Origin: Geosiphon pyriformis
Lineage: Eukaryota; Glomeromycota; Glomeromycetes; Archaeosporales; Geosiphonaceae
Length of the DNA stretch: 64,000 bases
Assembly: GCA_016748015.1 (NCBI GenBank)
Contig: JAAOMT010000659.1
Coordinates: forward strand, 568,979-632,978
Direction: 5' to 3'
Numbering within the stretch: the first letter of the stretch is position 1; every line of letters begins with the position of its first letter. The notes below the pieces were generated by a model. It saw only the letters and a program-made list of their open reading frames with translations, searched no databases and had not been told where the DNA came from. A program made the position numbers and the translations under genes. Positions 56,004 through 64,000 of the stretch are shown piece after piece.

Positions 56004-58268
56004 TTTTTTTTTTTTTTTTGTCAACGTGTAGCCACGCCGGTTGTTTATTAGTTATTCCACAGTGATGTGGTGGTTTCATAAAGCCAGCTCACCCAATAAT
56101 ACATATTACAAGATGCGGCTAACCACAAGTGGAAAGCCCTAACTACACGCTAGTACTACCTTTGCTACCTAATATATTAAACATATCTAATTCATACATC
56201 TTACCCATAATACATACAAGTTTATGACTACTCTTAACAAGACTGTTCATCCACTTAGCAGTTTGATCTGGATCGGACTTAATATTAGAGGATTGAACCT
56301 TTCATAACTCCATCATCGAATCAAATGTATCATCATAGACTGAAAAATCTTTAACATCACCATTATCATCATCATCATTATTATCATCCATGTCTTCATC
56401 ATCAGATATGTTATAGTGTACCTTCTCACTCCTCAACTTGAGGGCCCCCACTTCCTTTTGTAGCACAGAAGCCACAGCACGAACAGCCTTAATTTGGTTT
56501 CCCAATCCAATCACACTTTTTTTCATTGCCTCTGCCACAACTGGTGGAGTAGACAATAATGTAGTAACCAATGCAACTAAAGAACCCACAGGCTCAACTA
56601 TAGATTTGATCAACAAAGCCAGTTTACTAAGTTGGGTTTCCAGAGAAGCCAATCTAGCATTAACAGCAACATCCGAACCAGAGGAGGCAACCAGCAATGG
56701 CGGCACCACAACTTTGGGGGAGGTACTGAAAGCCAGTCTCGTATCAGCAGCAGCAGCAACAGGAGGAACAACAGAGGTGGCAGCTTTGGTGTAGGATTTA
56801 GCTCCAACAAGAGATGACTTAAGAAAGACGGGACCACCAGTAGAATTAGAAGAGAGTTTGGGAGGGAGAGGTGGCAACACCTTGCAGTCCACAGCCAAAT
56901 AATCCAAACTTTGACATCTGTAGCAGTGACGACATCCAGGAGTTTCCCACCAGATGCAGCAGCCATATAAGGTACCAGTTTTTGAAACAGCAGAATTTAA
57001 AGATTCCAAGGAATCAAAGGTCACCACTGCAAAGCATTGACGTCAATAGGAATCAGGGGAGTGGGGAATGAAACATGTACGGCCACCAACTTGGGAGACC
57101 AGATCACTTATCTCAAATGCAGTGCAGCCAAATGGAAGATTAACCAGCTTAGCTTTGAAAGCATTTCTTGAGAAGATAACCTCCTTTTGGTTGGCAATGA
57201 GAAAAATCCTAACACTATCTTTTCTGACCAATACAGACCAGTTAAAGAGAGCAGCAGCAGCAGAAAAAACGTCCTTAAAGTTAACCACAGCATATTGCCA
57301 TAAGCCAGCAGGCTTCAACTTAACAGAAGTGACAACACCAAAAATACCAAGAGCAGATTTGATGTCATCAGAAGAGACTCCCAAGGGTACATTACGCAGT
57401 GCAACAGACAAAGAAGGGGAAGAAACAGAGGCTACTCCTGAAGACCATGCAATCTTAAGAGTGGTCAAAAAAACCTTATCACCAATGGCCACTTTGGTAG
57501 CACCATTTAGACACTCCTGAGATGCAAATTCCACACAGAACAACTTGACAGCATCTTGTGAAACAGATTTAAGCCCAATACAACCAGGCAGCAATTGAAA
57601 CAAAGAACTAAGCAAAGCCATCTTGATCTTAAATGTAGCACCAGGTACAAGATTGGAGGCCACCCAACCAGAGAACCTTTGACGTCCAGTTACATTCACC
57701 CAAGCACCAGCATCAGATGCACCAGAAACTGGGGAGGGAACAGTTGATTCCATTTCCATCTGATCAGTCCAATCTTTGAGATCATCTGGATTGATGGACT
57801 GTTTTGCTACTGGGATTGGCAATGATCTGCCAGAGAGTACCACATCAGGCAACACAGCCAGTGGTTGATCTTGGCCCAACTTGGAAGATGTGCTACTGCT
57901 GTTGCCATCCATATCAGGAATAGGGCTGGCTGCTGTTGTGGAGATCTTACTAAAGATCTCATCTGAAACCACAAAGGGGTTCGATGTGACCATAGCAGTT
58001 ATGACTGCCTGCTGCTGTTTTTTGGGATTTTTTGCTTTTGTGGCCATTTGTGAAGTAGTAGTAGTAGAAGTAGTAGTGGGAGTGGTGAGAACAGGAAAGA
58101 CCAACTTGTTGACTGGTCTGTTATTAAAAATCTTTGGGCTCTTTGAAGTGGTAGAGACAACACTGGGACTAACCCAAGTGTGTTTTTTTGAAGGAACTTT
58201 GACTGGAGAAGAACTTCCAGCCAAAGGAGATGAAAATGAACCAGAAGCCGCTAAAAGCAGCTTATTAC
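56004..58268 (-). mobile_element. ORF1-only LINE copy 3, 5' end lost to gypsy H
   Basis: The T16 tract (56004-56019) abuts gypsy G's RT, then come the shared 3' tail and ORF1. The 5' end is cut at 58268 by the LTR of gypsy H. There is no ORF2, as in the other two copies. Confidence 0.86.
56150..58268 (-). pseudogene. LINE family II ORF1 (copy 3), 5' truncated
   Basis: 58224-57043 is open (393 codons, VKVPSKKHTWVSPSVVS to FIPHSPDSY), then the shared TGA. A second open frame (57027-56302) holds VTFDSLESLNSAVSKTG, a knuckle with His to Tyr (CYRCQSLDYLAVDC) and the acidic run. A TAA follows MMEL, splitting off the last part (to GSKGSTS near 56150). Confidence 0.84.
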
Positions 58269-58875
58269 TGTTACAGATTGGAGTAACAAGCTAACGAATA
58301 GCAAGGGAGAACAGTATTGTATGGTAATGGAAATAAACAAAGAAGGAATTACAATAAGGGAGCGAATTGAATAAGTAGGAATTCAATATGCGTGATCTGT
58401 CTCATAAAAATCACAGTTGCTAATCTTTTCTTAAATCTGAAGGTAAAGGAATAGTCCATGATTGTCAACAAGATAACACTGCTGCTATTATTCTATGCCT
58501 CAACTCGGCGATTCTTAGAATCAATAACAGGTATCATTATACTTTTTAATCGTTTTTTTATTCAATGAATTACAAGAGCTTCTCAGGCTAATTCTAACAA
58601 ATACAAATCAAGAAGGGGAAAAGATAAGGTATGTGAATGCCAACAAGTAGATACTTGAAGGTAAGGAAAGGGGAATAAGCGATTATGAGAGAAAGTAATT
58701 GATATTGTTTATTTCGTTACTTTGATCATGTCTTTCTACAGCTAAGGGAATCATTGCTTATATAGCTATCTAAAGTGGTCAATGATCACTATCTAAAAAT
58801 AGGGTGGCTAATTATATGACATCAGTGGCTAATACATGTGATAATTAATAAAAACTATGTGTTTCAACTGTAACA
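58269..58875 (-). repeat. 3' LTR of gypsy H
   Basis: 607 bp, TGTTACAG...CTGTAACA, subfamily 2, with a single U3 unit (GGTCAATGATCA). It is the shortest complete LTR in the window. Confidence 0.9.
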
Positions 58876-59501
58876 TCATCCTCTCCAAAGAGATTGAGCT
58901 CTGGCGAAATCAAACTATTTATGGGATAGTCTATGTGAAGGGTTTTGTCTAACACAAAACTAACTAGTTTGTTGAAATCTTTTATGGATAGAGTATATAA
59001 TACTTGAGGCGAAATAAGCTTTGTATCTAAGAGACCAAATCTTTGTATAAGAGTTCTGGCTCTTCTTGCAATGGTCAAAACTCTTGGGACATCCAATCGT
59101 ATAATGCCCAAAATTTTCACTTGTATCTCTGAAGTTGTTTTCTTCATGAGCTTCATGTCTTCTATGATTTCACCAAGACGACCATAGAGTTCTAGTTGTC
59201 TTTCATATGACAAGTTTTTGTCTATGGGCAAGATTTCTTGTATTGTTTTTCCAATTGTGCTGGAAGGTGAAAGTATTGCTGCTGTTATGCTTTCCAGCAG
59301 ATATTTATCCATTTTGTCACCAATTCTTTCTCTTCTGGTAGTTGTTTTCTTTGGTCTGATAACAGTGTGAGTTCCACTGTTGTCTGTTATAGTGGTTTGT
59401 TTTCCGATAGTCAGAGTAGTATTTGAATAGTTCTTGATCCAGTACTCATGGAGAGTATAGAAAGCATTTTGAATGTTTTGATCCAGGAAATAATTGTTCA
59501 T
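58845..59501 (-). CDS. Gypsy H 3' ORF, intact, unknown function (218 aa)
   Basis: It is open from ATG 59501 (MNNYFLDQNIQNAFYTLHE) to the TAG inside the LTR. Same layout as in C: Thr-rich stretch, basic patch RPKKTTTRRERIGDK, MDKYLLESITAAILS, EIIEDMKLMKKTTSEIQ, VPRVLTIARRARTLIQRFG, and the LTR-encoded VETHSFY end. No membrane segment, zinc motif or known catalytic motif is visible. It has survived intact while the neighbouring gag and pol frames carry stops or deletions. Upstream of the ATG the same frame stays open across the end of integrase, so a non-ATG start is possible. Confidence 0.72.
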   Translation of the reverse strand: MNNYFLDQNIQNAFYTLHEYWIKNYSNTTLTIGKQTTITDNSGTHTVIRPKKTTTRRERIGDKMDKYLLESITAAILSPSSTIGKTIQEILPIDKNLSYERQLELYGRLGEIIEDMKLMKKTTSEIQVKILGIIRLDVPRVLTIARRARTLIQRFGLLDTKLISPQVLYTLSIKDFNKLVSFVLDKTLHIDYPINSLISPELNLFGEDDVTVETHSFY

Positions 59502-59548
59502 GTCAATTGAAGATACCTCTGTTTTGGGAATGGTGCATTTATTTATAT

Positions 59549-60856
59549 CTAATTTTTGCTGATCATTTGGGTCAGTATTACCACAACAGGTAACCAATCA
59601 GGTTGTTTGTAATATTTCTTGAGTCGCATGCCATGAACAGGGTGATCACTGAATATTGTTCCATATTGATTTTGTAAGATATAAGAACCATTGTTCAAAA
59701 CTTTGTTGACTATAAAGGGTTCTTTTCACAGGCTAGAGAATTTATCACCATAGACATTGTCTCTGTCTGAATGGTATTCCAAAATTAAGTCACCAACACT
59801 TAAGGAAAGTGTTTTATAGGTCTTTTTCTTTTTGAGCTTCTCTTAGAACTGTTTTATCTTTTCAAAGGCAATTATCTGTGCTTCTACCAATGAGTCAAGA
59901 ATGGTACCAAGTCTTCTTTGCAAAATGTTCTTGTAATCTCCTATTGTTATTTCTTCAAAAGGTATTGTTTCTATATCTGTTTCTATTGGTAGAGTTGCCA
60001 TTCATCCATAGAGCAAATAAAAGGGTTCATAACTTGTTATGTCATGATTCACAGTTCTGTAAACAAACAAAGCTGAAGGCAATACTTTGTCCCATAGGTT
60101 GGTTTCTTCACTGGTTTTGGCTAGGGTTTCACATAGTGTTCTATTGAAATGTTCCACTAAGCCATTTGTTTGGGGGTGATAAGGGGAAGAGAGTTTATGA
60201 CGTATTCCCATTTTTCTGCAAAGTTCTTCAACCAGTGTACTGAGAAAAGCTCTTCCTCTATCAGATAAAAGTTCTTTGGGGCAGCTGTGGTAACAGATAA
60301 TATCTTCATAAATAAAATTGGCAATTGAGACTGCTGTTTGATCTGGGGTGGCTCTTGCTTCTACCCACTTTGTAAGATAGTCGGTAGCTGTGATAATGTA
60401 TCTGTTGCCATTAGGAGTTACTGTTAAAGGTCCAACAACATCTATACCAATTCTATCAAATGGTTGACCAACAAAGATTGGATGGATATCTTCCTTGCGA
60501 TTGGGTTTTTCTCTTCTTTGGCAGATATCACAGGTTTTGATGTATTCAGCAATGTCTTTTCCCAAGATAGGCCAATAATAGTGAGCTAAAGTTTTCTGGA
60601 TCGTTTTTGTTTTTCCAAAGTGTCCAGCTAATGGATCAGTGTGCATATTGTAGATCACAATTTCTCTTTCTTCAAATCTAATAACTCTCTGGGGGCAGTC
60701 AGGATCTTTTCTATTTCTTTTATATAACTGGTTCTGGCGAATCAAATAGAAATTTGATGGTTTGCGCAAATGTTCTCTTTGCTGTCGAGTATAATCCAGT
60801 ATGTATTGTCCTTTACCCAAAAATTCCATTAAGGCAGAGTAGTTGTCCAAGTCCAT
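59549..60856 (-). pseudogene. Gypsy H integrase, separate frame (435 codons, three stops)
   Basis: ATG 60856 (MDLDNYSALMEFLGKGQY). 284 codons are open down to a CGA-to-TGA stop at 60002. The finger (HTDPLAGHF ... CDICQ) and the residues in GIDVVGPL, LLSDRG and NGLVEHF are intact. Two later stops (after KQF, and before the GPF-like tail) coincide with those in copy F. The RT-RNase H frame ends at 60922, in a different phase. Confidence 0.87.
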
Positions 60857-60921
60857 TATTGTGTTTGTTTGTGGGGGAGTTACAAATAATTAAGTTGGTT
60901 TGGTTTGAGAGAGTTTTACTA

Positions 60922-63574
60922 TTACTGGATGGTAAGTCTGGAGAGAGCATCGGTGTTTTGATGATTAGCTCCTTTGCGGTGTTGAATGTCATAGTCAAAT
61001 TTGTCCAAGTGGAGTATCCAGCGAGTTTTCTATTTATGTTCCAGATTTCTTTTGTTACATAGCCAAACCAAAGCTTGGTAATCTGTTACCACCAAAAATT
61101 TCACACTCTTAAGATATTTGTCCCAGTAGTTGGTAGCCCAAACTACTGCTAAGCATTCTTGCTCAGTGACTGAGTAGTTCTTTTCTGCTGGTGTAAGAGT
61201 TCTACTGGCATATGCTACGGCGTGTTTTCTGTTATCTTCATCTTTTTGGGAAAGAACAGCACCAAGTCCATAGCCAGATACATCAGTGTGGAGGATAAAA
61301 GGTTGATCCAAATTAGGTTGCATGAGGATGGGTTCTGTAACCAGTTTTTCCTTCAGAATTTCAAATGCTTTTTGTTGATGAGTGCCCCAGTGATAATTGA
61401 TGTTTTTTCTAAGTAGCTGATTGAGAGGAGCAGCGATTTTGGAGAAATCCTTGACAAACTTGCAATAATAAGAGGCCAAACCAAGAAAAGAGCATAGTTC
61501 ATGAACATTCATTGGTTGTCTAATGTTTTGAACTTTTTCAATTTTGGCTGGATCAGGGAAAATTCCATCTTTTGTAATAAGATGGCCAAGGAACTGGGTG
61601 GATTGACGTCCAAAGAATGATTTGATTAGATTGATCTTAAGACCAGCATTTCTAAGGAGGTCAAAAACCTTTTGCAAATGTTCAAGGTATTCATCCCAGG
61701 TTTTTGAGTATACCATTATGTCATCCAAGTAGACTAGAACAAAGTTTTCTTTTACTGATTTAAATACTTTGTCCATTAAGCATTGAAATGTGGAAGGAGC
61801 ATTTGTGAGACCAAAAGGCATGACTGTGAATTCATAGGTACCATACTTGGTGATGAAAGCAGTTTTTTTTCTGCTTTCTAATCCAGCAGTTAAGTCAATG
61901 GTTGAGAAGAAAGCAGCACTATGGAATTGGTCTAGCATTGCATCAATCTTGAGAAGTGGGTACATGTCTCTTTCAGTAATGGCATTTAATTGGTGATAGT
62001 CAACACAAAAGCATAGGGTTCCTCCTTTCTTGGATACCACTACAACTGGGAATGCCCATTTACTCTTGGTTTCCTGTATGAATCCAAGAGTTTTCATTCA
62101 GGTTAATTTTTTTTTTATAAACTCATCATTGTGCCTGTTGGATTGATAGGGCTTCAAATAGATGGGGCAAATTTCTCTGGTGATGATGGTGTGTTGTATC
62201 ACATGTGTACATCCAGGAGGTTCACCTTCTTTTGAGATAACTAGCCAGCAGGTTTTCAATGTCTACTTTTCTTTCTTCTGGAGAGGGTTCTCTTTGTTCT
62301 ACAACCAGTGATTGGATTTCAGATGGTTCATTTTCAAAGGACTTTTGGACTTCTTTTATTTCCTCTCGGGGTATTAAACTGATTGGTTCCCAATCTTTGT
62401 AATAGATCAGGCAGGACATGCATTCATCACTAGGAGAGTACAATGGTTTGTTGCACCAGCACTGGGCACAAGGACCATGCTACTAATAACTGTATTTGGC
62501 TTTCTTGCCTGGCTTTCTGTCAAAGGTTCTTCTAAGCATGTCATAATAAGGCCAGCAGATCAGCTTGCCATTGACAATGATTCCTTCTTTATCTGTCTTG
62601 ACATTATCCAGTGGTTTGCCATTGCTGGTGAAGATGGTATAGGTGAGTTCAGCAGTTTCTTCTTGTTCTTCTTGTTCTTCTTCTTCCTCACTTTCTTCAT
62701 CATCTGATTCATTTTCTTCTGGACTCTGCTTGGGTACTGGGGGAGTTGTCCAATGGTGACACTTAACCACAATGGGTTTCTCACCACATCTGATGGTTAG
62801 TTCACAGAGTTCATAATCAAGCAAAGCCTTTGCTTTCTTGAGCCATTCATTGCCAACAATGATGGTGTATTCTTTTGCTTCAGACACTTCCATATCAGTT
62901 TCAATGCTGATGCCATTGATGTGGACAGGAATAGCTTTGGCTATGCCAAGCCCTTTTTTCTTATCACCATGCACATTGGTCATTGGTCGTGTGGATAGTT
63001 CATCAATTTTTCTGCCAATTGCTTCAAGAAAGTGTTTGGCAATAACACTAACAGATGATCTACTGTCTAGGATCAAATCGATGAAGTAGCCAGCCACTTG
63101 GGCTTTACAAATTAGAAGAGTGACATTGCTATTGTCAGCAAGTCCAGCTTGGTGAGAGTGTTTGTTGGTTTTGGGTGTCTTTTTCTTTGGAATCAGAAAT
63201 TTGCGAAGATCTTTTCTGAATTGTGGATGGGTCATCAATTGGCCAAAGATTATATGTGCTGGGGTTTCCATAAAGTCTTTGACAACAGAATAGGGACCAG
63301 ATTTTTGTACTATTTTTGGGGTTTCTAACTTTGGAGGGTTCTTGAAAACTTTGGCTTTTGGGGGCTCATTGTTGTCAGCAGTTGATGTAGAAGCTTTATT
63401 GGGGTCCAGAACGAAATCAACTTTGGCTTTCTTCTTCTTTCTTGTGGATTCAGAGGGGTTGATTGCTAATTCATCCATGTTATGGTCATCATTAGTTAAG
63501 TTAAAAGCGTAAAAGAGGTTTTCTTCTGGTTGGCTTGCACTCTCACCCTTTGGAGGTGCGCTTACCAGTTTAAA
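60922..63574 (-). pseudogene. Gypsy H protease-RT-RNase H frame, broken
   Basis: The frame is entered at TTTAAAC 63574-63568. 63478-62483 is open, with protease LILDSRSSVSV (DSR) and the acidic patch (ENESDDEESEEEEEQEE); a TGG-to-TAG change ends it at SYW. The Cys module (GPCAQCWCNKPLYSPSDECMSC) and the 11-bp deletion (ENLLASYLKRR, stop at 62222) follow. 62097-61030 holds RT and RNase H in one frame, with YLDDIMVYS and HTDVSGYGLGAVL intact. About eight residues (FWQVEMDP) are missing from motif A's neighbourhood through an in-frame 24-bp deletion. Confidence 0.86.
63537..63574 (-). promoter_or_regulatory. Putative -1 frameshift signal, gypsy H
   Basis: TTTAAAC is followed by TGG TAA in the gag frame. 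The 7-bp stem GCACCTC/GAG-A-GTGC with its bulged A is fully conserved. Confidence 0.73.
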
Positions 63575-64000
63575 GGCTGATAAACAGTGGCTTCAACTAG
63601 GGGATCCTCTCCATCTAACAATTCTTTGCTGAGCATTGGCATCTGTTTCTTGTGAGAACCAGATAGCAGGGGATCCTTGAAGGTAGCCACCAACAATTTG
63701 GAACTTGTACTCATCATCATATTGATTGGCTGTAGCGGCTCTTTCAAAGTCATCCAACCATTCAATTGCATCTTGTGCATCACCTCTAAATAATGGTATT
63801 GGGGTGTTGTTTCTTCGCCCTAGAGCAGTTTGTATACCTTGGAGGGCAGCCAGAATGTTTGCTTGCATGGGGTCATTAGCCATTGGTTCAGGGGTAACTG
63901 TTTGTGTAGATGAGTCTGATTTGCTTGAAAAAAAAAAAAAAACAGGGGCAGTTTGGTAGCTTTCTTCTTCTGTTTCAAAGGGAGTTTCAGTTGCTTGATG
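63562..64000 (-). pseudogene. Gypsy H gag with internal deletion, N-terminus beyond the window
   Basis: Readable from the right edge: ANDPMQANILAALQ, WLDDFERAATANQ and QQRIVRW. Near 63612 the sequence jumps to the last gag residues (EDPLVEATVYQPL). About 0.75 kb, including the gag core and the zinc knuckle, is missing. A short TGGAG/CCA match at the junction suggests a microhomology deletion. Particle assembly would be lost. Confidence 0.82.

Larger units (their letters stand above)
58269..64000 (-). mobile_element. Ty3/gypsy copy H, right end beyond the window
   Basis: 3' LTR, intact 3' ORF, integrase, protease-RT-RNase H, and part of gag with an internal deletion. LTR and 3' ORF are subfamily 2, as in F. 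It inserted into ORF1-only LINE copy 3. The left flank is TTAC; the right flank is not in the window. Confidence 0.9.

Noticed and set aside
58845-59597. Start of the 3' ORF upstream at 59597, giving 250 codons
   Set aside because: That start is TTG and overlaps the integrase end; the conserved ATG at 59501 is shared by A, C, D and H.
60813-60998. Open frame bridging RT-RNase H and integrase in H (and 42506-42697 in C), as a candidate linker for double +1 frameshifting
   Set aside because: It is closed or shifted in A and D and has no slippery site; a separate integrase ORF explains the data more simply.

Overview
The window looks like transposon-filled DNA from an arbuscular mycorrhizal fungus (Glomeromycotina, Rhizophagus-like). 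I base this on strong AT richness, on two LINE families whose ORF1/ORF2 proteins I recognise from memory as typical of that lineage, and on Ty3/gypsy elements of one characteristic family. This is recognition, not a database result. I see no host gene, tRNA, rRNA or CRISPR. Nearly every reading frame is a retroelement gene carrying stops or frameshifts.

Layout. 1-4.2 kb: a broken LINE family I ORF1 and two decayed ORF2 3' ends, all on the minus strand. 4.2-7.9 kb: plus-strand LTRs with a gag stub, then AT-rich decayed DNA. 7.87-15.66 kb: gypsy copy A. 15.66-21.44 kb: gypsy copy B, lacking its 3' end. 21.44-51.64 kb: a family II LINE ORF2 split by a 26-kb nest. Gypsy C sits in the LINE, gypsy D (itself carrying an ORF1-only LINE) and gypsy F sit in C. 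A 20-N assembly gap lies at 45,300. 51.6-58.3 kb: two more ORF1-only LINE copies, a solo LTR and a gypsy fragment G. 58.27-64 kb: gypsy H, running out of the window.

The gypsy family is the most informative part, because six copies (A, B, C, D, F, H) can be compared. The shared plan is LTR (607-739 bp, TG...CA ends, 4-bp target duplication), a tRNA primer site, and gag of about 516 codons with a CCHC knuckle. A TTTAAAC heptamer plus hairpin then predicts -1 frameshifting into protease-RT-RNase H. That frame stops at the same point in all six copies. Integrase follows as a separate ATG-initiated frame (435 codons in F and H). Last comes a 218-codon 3' ORF of unknown function that ends inside the LTR. 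A Cys-rich and acidic module lies between protease and RT. The LTR U3 carries a 12-bp repeat array of 1 to 11 units just upstream of a TATA box.

The ORF1-only LINEs appear to be non-autonomous. They share their 3' tail with the RT-encoding LINE, end in poly(A), and one has a 13-bp target duplication. All three also share one nonsense codon. No retroelement here looks autonomous, but the LTR promoters and two copies of the 3' ORF are intact.
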